Under the pieces are notes generated by a model. The model worked only from the letters and a program-made list of their open reading frames with translations. It was not told where the DNA came from and did no database searches. A program made the translations under genes and the position numbers. Of a stretch of 64,000 nucleotides of DNA, positions 9,950 to 20,266 are shown piece after piece. How positions within the stretch are numbered: the first letter of the stretch is position 1; each line of letters begins with the position of its first letter. The DNA is from Leptolyngbya sp. SIOISBB (GTDB taxonomy: Bacteria > Cyanobacteriota > Cyanobacteriia > Phormidesmidales > Phormidesmidaceae): contig JAAHII010000001.1 in assembly GCA_010671905.1 (NCBI GenBank), positions 5,456,001 to 5,520,000 on the forward strand. Direction: 5' to 3'.

Positions 9950-10582
9950 GTGTCAGTTGGGATTCTTGGAACCAAGTTGGGCATGACCCAAATATTTGAC
10001 GAAGAAGGGAACGCTGTTCCCGTTACCGTTATTCAAGCTGGTCCGTGTGTCGTAACTCAAGTTAAGACGGCACAGACCGACGGCTACACTGCGGTTCAGA
10101 TTGGTTATGCAAGCGTTGCGGAAAAAGCGCTGACGAAGCCAGAGCTTGGGCATCTTGCCAAGGCTGGCGCAACTCCAATGCGGCACTTGAAAGAGTATCG
10201 CGTCGATCAAGCAGATGAGTTTGAGTTGGGTCAAAGCCTGACTGCTGAGTGGTTTGAGCCTGGGCAGCTGGTGGATGTCACCGGCACCAGTATCGGTAAG
10301 GGGTTTTCGGGTAACCAGAAACGTCATAACTTTCGGCGAGGACCGATGTCCCACGGTTCTAAGAACCATCGCCTTCCGGGTTCCATTGGTCCGGGTACAA
10401 CTCCCGGTAGAGTCTACCCCGGCAAAAAAATGGCTGGCCAACTAGGCAGCAAGCGAGTGACTACTCGCAAGCTCCAAGTCGTTAAAATCGACGCTGAGAA
10501 CAACTTGCTGGTGATCAAAGGTGCGATTCCTGGTAAGCCTGGGGGGGTATTGAGTATTGCGCCGACGAACGTCGTGGGCTGA
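9950..10582 (+). CDS. rplC: 50S ribosomal protein L3
   Basis: L3 binds 23S rRNA early in 50S assembly near the peptidyl-transferase centre. The 210-residue product begins [20 protein letters not shown] and contains [20 protein letters not shown] and the [14 protein letters not shown] loop, all L3 signatures. The start is GTG, as cyanobacterial rplC genes can have. It is the first gene of the cluster and is followed after 57 bases by rplD. Cyanobacteria usually keep rpsJ outside this cluster, which fits its absence here. Confidence 0.98.
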   Translation: MSVGILGTKLGMTQIFDEEGNAVPVTVIQAGPCVVTQVKTAQTDGYTAVQIGYASVAEKALTKPELGHLAKAGATPMRHLKEYRVDQADEFELGQSLTAEWFEPGQLVDVTGTSIGKGFSGNQKRHNFRRGPMSHGSKNHRLPGSIGPGTTPGRVYPGKKMAGQLGSKRVTTRKLQVVKIDAENNLLVIKGAIPGKPGGVLSIAPTNVVG

Positions 10583-10639
10583 GCTATTAATTTCGACAAC
10601 GGCAACGCTGTCCGGGAACGTAAGTAAGAGACAAAAGTC

Positions 10640-11275
10640 ATGGTTGAGTGTGTTGTTCAAGATTGGCAGGGGCAAGAAGCGGGTAAGACTTCTGTCGATC
10701 TAAAAGTTGCTAAACCCGAGAGCGCTTCTCATATTCTGCACCGAGCCTTGGTGCGTCAGATGCACAACGCTCGGCAGGGCACTCTGTCGAGTAAGACGCG
10801 TTCTGAGGTCAGAGGTGGTGGCAAGAAACCTTGGCGTCAGAAGGGGACTGGACGAGCTCGCGCGGGTTCTAGCCGCTCTCCTTTATGGAAGGGTGGGGGC
10901 GTGATCTTTGGTCCCAAGCCTCGAGATTTTAGCGTCAAAATGAATCGTAAAGAGCGCCGTCTCGCCCTTAGAACCGCATTCCAAAGCCGCCTAGAGGCAG
11001 ACACGATTGTGGTTCAGGATTTTGCTGAGCAACTTGCTCGACCTAAGACGCGTGAAATGATTGCGGCGATGGAACGTTGGGGAGTTGGCACCGATGACAA
11101 GGTTTTATTTATTCTCGATGAACAGCCGGAAAATGTTGTTCTCTCCCTGCGTAACATTGAGCGCGTGAAGCTGATATCGGCTAAAAATTTGAACATTTTT
11201 GACCTGCTGAACGCTGATCGCCTGGTCGTGACAGCTGCAGCAATGGAAAAAATCCAGGAGGTTTACAGTGACTAA
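10640..11275 (+). CDS. rplD: 50S ribosomal protein L4
   Basis: L4 is an early-assembly protein lining the exit tunnel. The 211-residue protein shows the extended loop motif [20 protein letters not shown] and [13 protein letters not shown], typical of L4. Its last codons overlap the GTG start of rplW by 8 bases, and the rplW ribosome-binding site (CAGGAGG) lies inside its coding sequence, which suggests translational coupling. Confidence 0.98.
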   Translation: MVECVVQDWQGQEAGKTSVDLKVAKPESASHILHRALVRQMHNARQGTLSSKTRSEVRGGGKKPWRQKGTGRARAGSSRSPLWKGGGVIFGPKPRDFSVKMNRKERRLALRTAFQSRLEADTIVVQDFAEQLARPKTREMIAAMERWGVGTDDKVLFILDEQPENVVLSLRNIERVKLISAKNLNIFDLLNADRLVVTAAAMEKIQEVYSD

Positions 11276-11573
11276 GGTTTTTAACGAGGGTGAGTTAGCG
11301 GATTTAATTCGTCGTCCCCTCATCACTGAGAAAGCGACCTTGCTGCTAGAGAATAACCAGTATGTTTTTGAAGTCGCCCCGAAGGCGAAAAAGCCCCATA
11401 TTAAAGCGGCGATTGAATCTTTGTTTGACGTCAAGGTGACCGGCATCAGTACGGTTAATCTGCCTCGAAAGAAGCGTCGTGTCGGTCGTTTTGAAGGGTT
11501 TCGACCGCGCTATAAGCGAGCGATCGTGACTCTGGCTGAGGGTGACAGTATCACCTTATTCCCCGATGTATAG
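11268..11573 (+). CDS. rplW: 50S ribosomal protein L23
   Basis: L23 sits at the tunnel exit and docks trigger factor and SRP. The 101-residue protein contains [16 protein letters not shown] at the start and [21 protein letters not shown], typical for bacterial L23. The start is GTG at 11268, overlapping rplD by 8 bases, preceded by AGGAGG at a good distance. rplB follows after 55 bases. Confidence 0.98.
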   Translation: MTKVFNEGELADLIRRPLITEKATLLLENNQYVFEVAPKAKKPHIKAAIESLFDVKVTGISTVNLPRKKRRVGRFEGFRPRYKRAIVTLAEGDSITLFPDV

Positions 11574-11628
11574 AAGCCCCCTGCTTCCGTGTTTAGCAGT
11601 TGATGCAGTTTATTGAGTGAGTTGAGCA

Positions 11629-12493
11629 ATGGGCATCCGTTCCTACCGACCCTTGACCCCCCGGTACTCGTGAGCGTTCAGTCTCGGAATTTTCTGAAAT
11701 TACGCGTTCCGAACCTGAGAAGTCTTTGACTGTCTCGGTTCATCGCGCTAAGGGCAGAAATAATCGTGGTGTAATCACTTGTCGTCATCGTGGTGGTGGT
11801 CATAAGCGCCTCTACCGGATTATTGATTTTTACCGCAACAAGCATAGCGTTCCGGCTACGGTTGCGGAGATTGAATACGATCCCAATCGCAACGCTCGCA
11901 TTGCTCTACTGCATTATGAAGACGGCGAGAAGCGCTACATCCTACATCCGGCTTCTCTTGTGGTCGGGACAACTGTAATGTCCGGCCCCGACGCCCCGAT
12001 TGAGATCGGCAATGCCTTGCCGCTGCATAAAATTCCTTTAGGGACATCTGTACACAATGTGGAATTGCAGCCCGGTAAAGGTGGCCAAATCGTGAGGGCC
12101 GCTGGCACCTCTGCCCAAGTTGTGGCGAAAGAGGGTAACCACGTCACGCTGAAACTGCCTTCGACTGAGGTACGCATGGTTCGCCGTGAGTGTTATGCCA
12201 CGATTGGTCAAGTTGGCCATGGTGAAGCTCGCAACATCACCCTGGGAAAAGCAGGCCGTAAGCGCTGGTTAGGCAGACGTCCCGAAGTTCGCGGTAGTGT
12301 GATGAACCCAGTCGATCACCCTCACGGTGGGGGTGAAGGGCGTGCCCCTATTGGCCGCAGTGGTCCGGTAACCCCTTGGGGTAAGCCTGCTCTTGGCCTC
12401 AAGACCCGCAAGAAGAAAAAGGCTAGCAGTAGTTTAATTGTTCGTCGTCGTCGTCGTACCTCGAAGCGGGGCCGAGGCGGACGGAATACTTAA
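11629..12493 (+). CDS. rplB: 50S ribosomal protein L2 (frame interrupted by one extra C)
   Basis: L2 is needed for subunit joining and peptidyl transfer and is essential. The ATG at 11629 reads [11 protein letters not shown], then a C6 run (11657-11662) throws the frame into a stop (TGA at 11671-11673). Reading C5 gives [13 protein letters not shown] and joins the long downstream frame [17 protein letters not shown] to the stop. The corrected protein is 287 residues, the normal cyanobacterial length, with the conserved [14 protein letters not shown] near the active-site histidine. Because a cell cannot live without L2, the extra C is most likely a sequencing or consensus error, although a corrected frameshift cannot be excluded. 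Confidence 0.95.
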
Positions 12494-12575
12494 GGCCTTC
12501 AAATCTAGTAGGGCTGGTTGACGTAGTTGGGCATCAAATCCACAGAGACGGAAGAAGTATGAGGTTGTAAGGCTT

Positions 12576-12887
12576 ATGTCGCGTTCCTTAAAAAAAGGGC
12601 CGTTTGTAGCGGATCATTTAATGCGCAAGGTAGAGGCGCTCAATAGCAAGGGAGATAAGCAGGTCATTAAAACCTGGTCGCGAGCATCCACGATCATTCC
12701 TCAGATGATTGGGCACACCATTGCTGTGCATAATGGTCGGCAGCATGTGCCGGTTTACATCACCGAGCAAATGGTGGGACATAAGCTCGGTGAATTTGCC
12801 CCGACTCGAACTTTTCGGGGACATGCCAAAAGCGATAAAAAAAGCGCGTCGATAATTTTCAGAGTCGGAGAATCTAATGGCTGTTGA
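12576..12887 (+). CDS. rpsS: 30S ribosomal protein S19
   Basis: S19 forms a complex with S13 in the head of the small subunit. The product is 103 residues, slightly longer than the usual 92 because of a C-terminal tail. Motifs [19 protein letters not shown] and [23 protein letters not shown] are diagnostic. The stop overlaps the start of rplV by 11 bases, so translation is probably coupled. Confidence 0.98.
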   Translation: MSRSLKKGPFVADHLMRKVEALNSKGDKQVIKTWSRASTIIPQMIGHTIAVHNGRQHVPVYITEQMVGHKLGEFAPTRTFRGHAKSDKKSASIIFRVGESNGC

Positions 12888-13233
12888 TACTACTGAACAG
12901 GTTAAAGCGGTTGCTCGCTACATCCGTATGTCTCCCCATAAGGTGCGGCGAGTACTTGACCAAATTCGAGGTCTGTCTTATCGGGAGGCGCTTATTATCC
13001 TTGAGTTTATGCCTTATAGGGCTTGTGACCCCATACTCAAGGTGCTGCGCTCAGCTGTTGCCAACGCGGAAAATAATAATGGGCTAGACCCGGCTTCTCT
13101 GGTGATTAGTGAAGCCTTTGCTGACGCTGGGCCGACGTTGAGACGATTCCGCCCTCGAGCACAAGGGCGAGCTTACCAGATTCGTAAACCGACTTGCCAT
13201 ATTACGATCGCGGTTGCACCAGCTGAGTCTTAG
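12877..13233 (+). CDS. rplV: 50S ribosomal protein L22
   Basis: L22 lines the nascent-peptide tunnel. The 118 residues include [20 protein letters not shown] and the loop [20 protein letters not shown] with the conserved C-terminal THITI-like segment (CHITIAVA). The ATG overlaps the end of rpsS. rpsC follows 54 bases later. Confidence 0.98.
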   Translation: MAVDTTEQVKAVARYIRMSPHKVRRVLDQIRGLSYREALIILEFMPYRACDPILKVLRSAVANAENNNGLDPASLVISEAFADAGPTLRRFRPRAQGRAYQIRKPTCHITIAVAPAES

Positions 13234-13287
13234 TAGATAAAGGTCGATAGGTCATTCACAGTAGAGCGTATAACTGAGGGATTACGA

Positions 13288-14022
13288 GTGGGACAGAAAA
13301 TACATCCAACCGGTTTTCGACTAGGCATTGTGCAAGAGCATCGCTCACGGTGGTTTGCGGATAGCAATCGTTATCCTCAGCTCCTGAAAGAGGATCACAT
13401 CATTCGTGAATACATTGAGAAAAACCTCAGCAATGCAGGGATCTCTGATATTCGCATTGAGCGGAAAGCTGATCAGATCGATTTGGAAGTTCGCACTGCT
13501 CGTCCCGGAGTCGTCGTTGGTCGCGGGGGCAGTGGCATTGAAGCACTGCGAGTTGGCCTGCAGAAAGCCCTCAAAGATTCTAGTCGGCAGATTCGGATCA
13601 ATGTAGTTGAGGTCACCCGAGTTGATGCTGACGCACCTCTAGTTGCTGAATACATTGTGCAGCAACTAGAGCGACGAGTTGCTTTCCGCCGAGTTGTGCG
13701 TCAAGCCTTGCAGCGCGCTCAAAGAGCCGGTGTAGAAGGCATCAAAATTCAGGTGAGTGGCCGTCTCAACGGTGCTGAGATTGCGCGGACTGAATGGACT
13801 CGTGAGGGTCGCGTGCCGTTGCACACATTGCGGGCAGATGTGGATTACGCTTATCGCACTGCTCAGACTACTTATGGTGTATTAGGTGTCAAGGTTTGGG
13901 TTTTCCGAGGTGAAGTTATCCCCGGTCAAGAGGATCAGCGAGCGACTCCTGAAGCGGCCCAACCTCGTCGTCGCCAGCCTCGTCGTCGCCAACAGTTTGA
14001 GGATCGTTCGAACGAGTCCTGA
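13288..14022 (+). CDS. rpsC: 30S ribosomal protein S3
   Basis: S3 lies at the mRNA entry channel and contributes helicase activity. The 244-residue protein starts at GTG with [19 protein letters not shown], contains the KH-domain motif [13 protein letters not shown], and continues [20 protein letters not shown]. The C-terminal tail is Arg- and Gln-rich ([18 protein letters not shown]). It precedes rplP by 71 bases. Confidence 0.98.
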   Translation: MGQKIHPTGFRLGIVQEHRSRWFADSNRYPQLLKEDHIIREYIEKNLSNAGISDIRIERKADQIDLEVRTARPGVVVGRGGSGIEALRVGLQKALKDSSRQIRINVVEVTRVDADAPLVAEYIVQQLERRVAFRRVVRQALQRAQRAGVEGIKIQVSGRLNGAEIARTEWTREGRVPLHTLRADVDYAYRTAQTTYGVLGVKVWVFRGEVIPGQEDQRATPEAAQPRRRQPRRRQQFEDRSNES

Positions 14023-14093
14023 AGCTGTTGAACTGAATGTTTGGATGACAAGCCATCCCGTTTTTGAATGTGAATCGTAGGCAAAGTTGAGCC

Positions 14094-14510
14094 ATGTTAA
14101 GTCCTAGACGTACAAAATTCCGTAAACAGCACCGGGGCCGGATGAGAGGCATGGCCCAGCGGGGAAACAAAATTAATTTCGGGGAGTTCGCGTTGCAAGC
14201 AACCGAGCCTTCATGGCTCACTTCTCGGCAGATTGAAGCAGCTCGACGAGCGATGACGCGTTATGTTCGCCGAGGCGGCAAAATTTGGATCCGAGTGTTT
14301 CCAGATAAGCCCGTTACGATGCGCCCGGCAGAAACTCGGATGGGTTCTGGTAAGGGCAACCCTGAGTTCTGGGTGGCAGTGGTCAAGCCTGGTCGCGTCG
14401 TGTTTGAAATTGCGGGTGTTCCAGAAGAGGTTGCCCGTGAAGCCATGCGCTTAGCCTCCTTCAAACTGCCCTTCAAAACCAAATTTATTGCTCGTCAGGA
14501 GGAGTCTTAA
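14094..14510 (+). CDS. rplP: 50S ribosomal protein L16
   Basis: L16 organises the A-site region of the 50S subunit. The 138-residue protein begins [19 protein letters not shown] and has [17 protein letters not shown]-like ([16 protein letters not shown]) and [19 protein letters not shown] segments. It is followed after 3 bases by rpmC, with GGAGG overlapping the end of the gene as the ribosome-binding site for rpmC. Confidence 0.98.
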   Translation: MLSPRRTKFRKQHRGRMRGMAQRGNKINFGEFALQATEPSWLTSRQIEAARRAMTRYVRRGGKIWIRVFPDKPVTMRPAETRMGSGKGNPEFWVAVVKPGRVVFEIAGVPEEVAREAMRLASFKLPFKTKFIARQEES

Positions 14511-14513
14511 GTT

Positions 14514-14798
14514 ATGGCATTACCAAAGATACAAGAGGCTCGTGAACTAGACGATCAGGCGCTGGAGCAAGCGATCGCAGATACTCGACGCAAGTTGTTC
14601 GACCTGCGATTTCAGCAAGCTACGCGTCAGTTGCAAACCGGACTCCATCAGTTTAAACACGAGCGTCACCGGTTGGCTCAACTCATGACTGTCTTAAGGG
14701 AGCGTCAGCTTGTCGCTGTGGCTTCATCAACTATTGACTCCGACGCACTTCCGGCAGTCTCTGCCAGCGCGACGGATAGCGTCACAGAAGAGGAATAG
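14514..14798 (+). CDS. rpmC: 50S ribosomal protein L29, extended C-terminus
   Basis: L29 sits near the tunnel exit. Residues 1-65 match the family ([21 protein letters not shown], then [12 protein letters not shown]). The protein is 94 residues, longer than the usual 65-75; the extra tail after residue 68 ([19 protein letters not shown], then acidic) is low-complexity and probably disordered. rpsQ follows 13 bases downstream. Confidence 0.96.
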   Translation: MALPKIQEARELDDQALEQAIADTRRKLFDLRFQQATRQLQTGLHQFKHERHRLAQLMTVLRERQLVAVASSTIDSDALPAVSASATDSVTEEE

Positions 14799-14811
14799 GG
14801 AGGAAAGTTGT

Positions 14812-15063
14812 ATGGCAGTTAAAGAACGTGTGGGTCTTGTCGTTAGTGACAAGATGCAGAAGACGATAGTGGTAGCGGTGGAAAACCGAGTGCCTCATCC
14901 CAAGTACGGCAAAATTATGGTTCGTACTAAGCGTTATAAAGTTCACGATGAAGAGAATGCCTGTCAGGTTGGCGATCGCGTGCGCATTCGCGAGACTCGA
15001 CCTTTGAGCAAGACCAAACGGTGGACTGTGGCCGATATTCTTAATCGCACCATCGAGGTCTAA
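14812..15063 (+). CDS. rpsQ: 30S ribosomal protein S17
   Basis: S17 is a primary 16S rRNA binder. The start is placed at ATG 14812 because GGGAGGAAA lies just upstream and [20 protein letters not shown] is the family N-terminus; a longer frame from 14710 overlaps rpmC and is not credible. The 83-residue product contains [20 protein letters not shown] and [18 protein letters not shown]. Confidence 0.97.
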   Translation: MAVKERVGLVVSDKMQKTIVVAVENRVPHPKYGKIMVRTKRYKVHDEENACQVGDRVRIRETRPLSKTKRWTVADILNRTIEV

Positions 15064-15074
15064 GGAGGCACAAA

Positions 15075-15440
15075 GTGATTCAGCAGGAAACTTATTTGAA
15101 TGTGGCCGATAACAGCGGCGCCCGCAAGCTCATGTGTATCCGAGTTTTGGGCGGTAATCGCACTTACGCCGGAGTGGGCGATGTCGTGGTCGCTGTGGTC
15201 AAGGATGCGATTCCAAATATGGCGGTCAAGAAGTCTGACGTCGTTAAGGCCGTCATTGTTCGCACTAAAAAGTCTTTGCGACGCAATAGCGGTATGAGCA
15301 TTCGATTTGATGATAACGCCGCTGTCATTATTAACCCGGACGGCAACCCTCGCGGTACTCGGGTTTTTGGCCCTGTAGCTCGTGAACTCCGTGATAAGAG
15401 CTTTACCAAGATTGTTTCACTCGCACCGGAGGTTCTGTAA
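15075..15440 (+). CDS. rplN: 50S ribosomal protein L14
   Basis: L14 lies at the subunit interface. The 121-residue protein starts at GTG 15075 with an AAGGAGG sequence upstream, reads [20 protein letters not shown] and contains [15 protein letters not shown] and [14 protein letters not shown]. Its stop codon shares one base with the ATG of rplX, indicating coupled translation. Confidence 0.98.
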   Translation: MIQQETYLNVADNSGARKLMCIRVLGGNRTYAGVGDVVVAVVKDAIPNMAVKKSDVVKAVIVRTKKSLRRNSGMSIRFDDNAAVIINPDGNPRGTRVFGPVARELRDKSFTKIVSLAPEVL

Positions 15441-15784
15441 TGCCTCAAGCTAAAACTAAAAGTAAAGTACGGATGCATGTCAAGTCAGGCGACACCGTTC
15501 AGGTTGTTGCGGGGCGCGATAAGGGCAAAGTTGGCGAAGTGCTAAAGGTGATTCCGAAGGCCAGCCAAGTGATTGTCAAAGGCGCAAATATTCGCACTCG
15601 CCACATGAAGCCACAGCAAGATGGCGAGTCTGGGCAAATTATTACTGAAGAAGCGCCCATCCATAGCTCTAATGTCATGCTCTATTCCGAAAAGGAAAAG
15701 GTTGCTAGTCGCGTTGGTTACACGTTTACTGAAGACGGTAAAAAAGTGCGTGTACTGAAAAAAACCGGCGAGGTGATTGACTAA
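15440..15784 (+). CDS. rplX: 50S ribosomal protein L24
   Basis: L24 starts 50S assembly. The 114 residues contain the KOW motif [20 protein letters not shown] and [21 protein letters not shown]. It overlaps rplN by one base. The 93-base gap to rplE is the longest within this part of the cluster. Confidence 0.98.
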   Translation: MPQAKTKSKVRMHVKSGDTVQVVAGRDKGKVGEVLKVIPKASQVIVKGANIRTRHMKPQQDGESGQIITEEAPIHSSNVMLYSEKEKVASRVGYTFTEDGKKVRVLKKTGEVID

Positions 15785-15877
15785 CCATTGCTGATATTTG
15801 CTGTGGGATAGGCACAATCCTTTATTGTTTTAAATCGCTTTCTGACTAAGCCCAGAGAGCTTGAGAGGATATCTGAA

Positions 15878-16423
15878 ATGGCGGAACAACTCAAAACGTT
15901 TTACACCGATAAAGTTGTACCCAAGCTAATGGAACAGTTTGAGTACAGTAACATTCATCAAGTTCCTAAACTTGTCAAAGTGACAGTCAACCGGGGACTC
16001 GGTGAAGCATCACAAAATGCTAAGGCTTTAGAAGCTTCAGTCGCTGAATTGGGGACAATCACCGGCCAGCGACCAGTTGTGACGCGGGCTAAGAAAGCCA
16101 TCGCAGGATTCAAGATTCGTCAGGGTATGCCGGTTGGTGCCATGGTGACTTTGCGATCAGAGCGGATGTATGCCTTTCTGAATCGCTTAATTAATTTGAC
16201 CTTGCCGCGCATTCGTGACTTTCGAGGGGTTAGTGGCAAAAGCTTCGATGGCCGCGGTAATTACACTCTAGGTTTACGAGAACAGCTCATCTTTCCGGAG
16301 ATTGAGTATGACAGCATCGACCAGATACGCGGCATGGACGTCACCATTGTGACGACAGCAAATACAGACGAAGAAGGACGCGCCCTCCTGAAGGAGTTGG
16401 GCATGCCCTTCCGCGAGAACTAG
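15878..16423 (+). CDS. rplE: 50S ribosomal protein L5
   Basis: L5 binds 5S rRNA in the central protuberance. The 181-residue product has [41 protein letters not shown] and [20 protein letters not shown], all family motifs. GAGAGGA upstream is the likely ribosome-binding site. rpsH follows after 21 bases; as in other cyanobacteria no rpsN lies between them. Confidence 0.98.
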   Translation: MAEQLKTFYTDKVVPKLMEQFEYSNIHQVPKLVKVTVNRGLGEASQNAKALEASVAELGTITGQRPVVTRAKKAIAGFKIRQGMPVGAMVTLRSERMYAFLNRLINLTLPRIRDFRGVSGKSFDGRGNYTLGLREQLIFPEIEYDSIDQIRGMDVTIVTTANTDEEGRALLKELGMPFREN

Positions 16424-16444
16424 GTTTAATCACTGGAGAGGACT

Positions 16445-16846
16445 ATGGCGGCTAACGACACAATCGCAGATATGCTGACGCGAATTCGAAATGCGAATTT
16501 GGCGCGTCATCAAACTGTGGATATCCCCTCTACAAGGATGACCCGCAGCATTGCCCAAGTACTGCAAGAAGAGGGGTTCATTGAAAGCTCTGAACTCGTC
16601 GATGAAGGCGTGCGGCGTAAGCTGGTAATTAAGCTTAAATATCGCGGCAAAACGAGAGATCCCATCATCAAAAACTTGAAGCGCGTCAGTCGTCCTGGGT
16701 TGCGAGTTTATTCCAACCGTAAGGAATTGCCCAGAGTTCTAGGCGGCATTGGCATTGCCATTATCTCTACGTCTAGTGGCATCATGACTGACCGTGATGC
16801 TCGTCGGCAAGGCATTGGTGGGGAGGTGCTTTGCTATGTCTGGTAG
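16445..16846 (+). CDS. rpsH: 30S ribosomal protein S8
   Basis: S8 binds the central domain of 16S rRNA. The 133-residue protein begins [19 protein letters not shown] and ends with the characteristic [20 protein letters not shown] and EVLCYVW. The frame is intact; a 48-base gap leads to rplF. Confidence 0.98.
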   Translation: MAANDTIADMLTRIRNANLARHQTVDIPSTRMTRSIAQVLQEEGFIESSELVDEGVRRKLVIKLKYRGKTRDPIIKNLKRVSRPGLRVYSNRKELPRVLGGIGIAIISTSSGIMTDRDARRQGIGGEVLCYVW

Positions 16847-16894
16847 TTTAGGACGTTTGCCAAGATTTGCGGTTGTTAGGGAGAAAGCTTAGTC

Positions 16895-17434
16895 ATGTCC
16901 CGAATTGGAAAAAAGCCCATATCAGTGCCGGCTAAGGTCAGTGTGACTATTGATGGCCAGGCAGTGACAGTCAAAGGGCCAAAAGGTGAATTGTCTCGGG
17001 TCTTGCCTGAGGGTGTGGTGGTTTCCCAAGAAGAGTCTGCTGTTCTGGTCGTGCCGGAAAACGAATCGCGGCGTTCTAGAGAGCGCCACGGTCTTTGTCG
17101 GACTTTGATCGCTAACATGATTGAAGGAGTGACTAACGGTTACCAGAAGCGTCTGGAAATCCAGGGAGTGGGTTATCGGGCTCAGGTACAAGGCCAGAAG
17201 CTCAACATGAGTTTGGGATATAGCCACCCAGTCATTTTTGATCCTCCTGAAGGTATTCAGTTTGCCGTTGAAAACAACACCAATGTAGTTGTCAGCGGTA
17301 TTGATAAAGAGGTAGTTGGTAACATCGCCGCCAAAATTAGAGATGCGAGGCCTCCCGAACCTTATAAAGGCAAGGGCGTTCGTTATGCAGGCGAGTACAT
17401 TCGGCGTAAGGCTGGTAAAGCAGGGAAGAAATAA
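16895..17434 (+). CDS. rplF: 50S ribosomal protein L6
   Basis: L6 lies near the factor-binding site. The 179 residues start [20 protein letters not shown], include [19 protein letters not shown] and the signature [19 protein letters not shown] near the C-terminus. rplR follows after 2 bases. Confidence 0.98.
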   Translation: MSRIGKKPISVPAKVSVTIDGQAVTVKGPKGELSRVLPEGVVVSQEESAVLVVPENESRRSRERHGLCRTLIANMIEGVTNGYQKRLEIQGVGYRAQVQGQKLNMSLGYSHPVIFDPPEGIQFAVENNTNVVVSGIDKEVVGNIAAKIRDARPPEPYKGKGVRYAGEYIRRKAGKAGKK

Positions 17435-17436
17435 TC

Positions 17437-17796
17437 ATGAAGGCAAGTCGGAAACAACTTACCCGTCGCCGTCATGCTCGTGTTCGGCGGCGTGTATTTG
17501 GGACTCCCGAAAAACCAAGATTAGCGGTTTTTCGTTCTAATCAGCATATTTATGCGCAAATTATTGACGATACAGCTCATCATACGTTGGTAGCTGCATC
17601 AACTTTAGAGTCCACCATCAAGTCTGATGGGGCTACAGCGAGTCAGGATGGAGCCAAATCTGTTGGCCAGTTGCTTGCTGAACGCGCTAAGGAAAAAGGG
17701 ATCAGCCAAGTGGTTTTTGATCGTGGTGGTAAGTTGTATCACGGTCGTGTGGCTGCGTTGGCTGAAGCTGCTCGAGAGGGTGGGTTGTCCTTCTAA
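17437..17796 (+). CDS. rplR: 50S ribosomal protein L18
   Basis: L18 binds 5S rRNA. The 119-residue protein has [36 protein letters not shown] and the C-terminal [19 protein letters not shown]. The start is 2 bases after rplF. rpsE follows 46 bases later. Confidence 0.98.
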   Translation: MKASRKQLTRRRHARVRRRVFGTPEKPRLAVFRSNQHIYAQIIDDTAHHTLVAASTLESTIKSDGATASQDGAKSVGQLLAERAKEKGISQVVFDRGGKLYHGRVAALAEAAREGGLSF

Positions 17797-17842
17797 GGTT
17801 CAGGCTTTGTAATTACTAAGTTGATGCGATAGGAAGAGAATC

Positions 17843-18367
17843 ATGGCAAACAATCGTCGTAAAAATACGCGTAGCAAAGAAAAAGAGTCTGAATGGCAGG
17901 AGCGAGTTGTGCAGATTCGCCGCGTCACCAAGGTCGTTAAGGGTGGTAAAAAACTGAGCTTTCGGGCGATCGTCGTCGTTGGTAATGAGCGTGGTCAGGT
18001 TGGCGTTGGCGTTGGTAAAGCCGGCGATGTAATCGGTGCCGTTAAAAAAGGAGTCGCTGATGGGAAAAAGCATCTCGTTGATGTTCCTTTGACTCGCTCT
18101 TATTCTTTGCCCCAGCAAGCAACCGGTTACGGCGGTGGTGCCAAGGTATTTATGCGTCCTGCTGCTCCGGGTACTGGTGTAATTGCTGGTGGAGCTGTGC
18201 GTACGGTACTGGAACTAGCAGGTGTGCGTAATGTTTTGGCCAAGCAACTTGGGTCGAACAATCCCTTGAATAATGCTCGGGCCGCTGCCGATGCGTTGGC
18301 TTCTTTGAGGACTCTGGCAGACGTTGCTGAAGAGCGGGGCATTCCGGTCGAAAAGTTGTATGCCTAG
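17843..18367 (+). CDS. rpsE: 30S ribosomal protein S5
   Basis: S5 takes part in decoding accuracy and mRNA unwinding. The 174-residue protein contains the double-stranded RNA-binding segment [20 protein letters not shown] and [20 protein letters not shown], with the C-terminal GIPVEKLYA. rpmD, found between rpsE and rplO in many bacteria, is absent, as expected for cyanobacteria. Confidence 0.98.
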   Translation: MANNRRKNTRSKEKESEWQERVVQIRRVTKVVKGGKKLSFRAIVVVGNERGQVGVGVGKAGDVIGAVKKGVADGKKHLVDVPLTRSYSLPQQATGYGGGAKVFMRPAAPGTGVIAGGAVRTVLELAGVRNVLAKQLGSNNPLNNARAAADALASLRTLADVAEERGIPVEKLYA

Positions 18368-18408
18368 CCTAGAGCTTCCTATTGAAATTTCATTGTCAGG
18401 AATAAGTC

Positions 18409-18855
18409 ATGCGAATTAATGACGCTCAGCCTCAAGCAGGCTCAAAAAAGCGCAAGCGGCGCGTTGGTCGAGGAATTTCCGCTGGTCAGGGTGCTAGCTG
18501 TGGTTTTGGTATGAGGGGTCAAAAGTCTCGCTCTGGTAGTGGTACGCGCCCTGGGTTTGAAGGTGGTCAGCTACCGCTTTATCGTCGTGTGCCAAAGCTC
18601 AAGCATTTTCCCATCGTTAATCGAAAGATTTTTACCATTATTAACGTTGGAGATTTAGTCGCTTTAGATGCAAACTCTGAAGTAACTTTGGAGTCTTTGT
18701 TGGAGGCTGGCATTTTGACCACTGCCAAAGGGCCGCTCAAAATTTTAGGTAATGGTGAGATCGCGAGTCCCCTGACTGTCAAAGCGGCTGCCTTCACCAA
18801 ATCGGCTCGTGAGAAGATCGAAGCTGCTGGCGGAACTTGCGAATTACTTTCCTAG
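18409..18855 (+). CDS. rplO: 50S ribosomal protein L15
   Basis: L15 is a late-assembly 50S protein. The 148-residue product shows [20 protein letters not shown], the Gly-rich [20 protein letters not shown] and PKLKHFP. It precedes secY by 97 bases. Confidence 0.98.
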   Translation: MRINDAQPQAGSKKRKRRVGRGISAGQGASCGFGMRGQKSRSGSGTRPGFEGGQLPLYRRVPKLKHFPIVNRKIFTIINVGDLVALDANSEVTLESLLEAGILTTAKGPLKILGNGEIASPLTVKAAAFTKSAREKIEAAGGTCELLS

Positions 18856-18952
18856 GGGTTCCCTAGTCGCTATGATCACTCCTAGGGGCTATGCATATGT
18901 TGTGAGATCGCTCTTGATTTTGTTCGCTAATGCCGAAGAGGTAGTTTGAGAT

Positions 18953-20266
18953 ATGGTTGTGAGCCGTGGCAAAACGCCTAGTGCCCAGGAAACTTTTATG
19001 CAGATGGCTCAAGCTGCTGGCTTGAGAAGTCGTCTTCTGCTGACTTTGGGCTTGTTAGTCCTAGTGCGATTGGGAGTTTTTATCCCAGTGCCGGGAATTG
19101 ACCGGGACGGTTTTGGTCAAGCTATTCAGAGTGGTAGCCTCGGAGGCTTTGTTGGCTTCATCGACATCTTTGTCGGTGGTGGTTTGTCAGCTTTAGGCAT
19201 TTTTGCGTTGGGGATTCTTCCTTTCATTAATGCCTCAATCATTATGCAGCTGCTGACGGCAGCTATACCTCAGCTAGAAGACCTTCAGAAAAATGAGGGT
19301 GAAGCTGGTCGACGTCGCATTTCCCAAGTTACTCGTTATGTTGCCTTCGGCTGGGCGATTTTGCAGAGCACGCTGCTGTCATTGTTTTTATTGGCTCCTT
19401 TCGCGGAGCAGCCTGGGTTTCTCTTCATTTTTCAGACGGTGATTGCGCTTACCACTGGTTCCATGTTTGTTATGTGGGTGGGCGAGCTGATCACTGAGCG
19501 AGGATTGGGCAATGGTGCATCTTTGCTAATCTTCTTGAATATTGTCTCTACTTTGCCACGATCGCTTAACCAAACCGTTGAACTTGCTCAGAGTGGCGAT
19601 CGCAACTTGGTGGGCGGTGTCATTATCTTGTTGCTGGTTTTCCTGGCCATGATTGTAGGCATTGTGTTTGTCCAAGAAGGCACCCGGCGTATCCCGATTA
19701 TTTCTGCCCGTCGCCAGGTAGGCCGCAAACTTTATTTGGAGCAGAGCAACTATCTCCCGCTGCGGCTGAATCAGGGTGGGGTTATGCCGATTATCTTTGC
19801 CTCGGCTGTCTTGGTACTGCCGTTGTCTCTGACGCAATACGTCAGTAATCCAACCTTTGTTAACTTTGTCAGTAACTATCTGAACCCGACTTCGCTACTG
19901 TATGTCGCCATTTACTTATTACTGATTTTGTTTTTTAGTTATTTCTATGCTTCCTTGGTTGTCAATCCTGAAGATATGTCCCGTAATCTGAAAAAGATGG
20001 GGGCAAGTATTCCCGGAATTCGACCGGGTAAGGCTACGACTGATTACTTGGGTCGTGTGCTGAATCGACTTACTTTTTTAGGGGCGATTTTCTTGGGGCT
20101 GGTAGCAGTAATTCCGAGTGCTGTTGAGAGTGCAACCCGAGTGCAAACTTTTCGGGGCTTAGGAGCAACATCTCTGCTGATTCTGGTTGGCGTCGCTATC
20201 GATACGGCCAAACAGATTCAAACTTACGTGATCTCTCAACGTTACGAAGGAATGGTGAAACAGTAG
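18953..20266 (+). CDS. secY: Preprotein translocase subunit SecY
   Basis: SecY is the channel subunit of the Sec translocon, serving both plasma and thylakoid membranes in cyanobacteria. The 437-residue protein has about ten transmembrane helices; the plug and first helices include VLVRLGVFIPVPGID, followed by GALGIFALG-like (LGIFALGILPFINASII) and the cytosolic loop QEGTRRIPIISARRQVGRK. The stop codon TAG at 20264-20266 shares its last base with the GTG of adk, so the two are translationally coupled. Confidence 0.98.
   Translation: MVVSRGKTPSAQETFMQMAQAAGLRSRLLLTLGLLVLVRLGVFIPVPGIDRDGFGQAIQSGSLGGFVGFIDIFVGGGLSALGIFALGILPFINASIIMQLLTAAIPQLEDLQKNEGEAGRRRISQVTRYVAFGWAILQSTLLSLFLLAPFAEQPGFLFIFQTVIALTTGSMFVMWVGELITERGLGNGASLLIFLNIVSTLPRSLNQTVELAQSGDRNLVGGVIILLLVFLAMIVGIVFVQEGTRRIPIISARRQVGRKLYLEQSNYLPLRLNQGGVMPIIFASAVLVLPLSLTQYVSNPTFVNFVSNYLNPTSLLYVAIYLLLILFFSYFYASLVVNPEDMSRNLKKMGASIPGIRPGKATTDYLGRVLNRLTFLGAIFLGLVAVIPSAVESATRVQTFRGLGATSLLILVGVAIDTAKQIQTYVISQRYEGMVKQ

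Noticed and set aside
14710-14811. Longer rpsQ start
   Set aside because: It overlaps rpmC out of frame and lacks S17 similarity; GGAGG before 14812 marks the true start.
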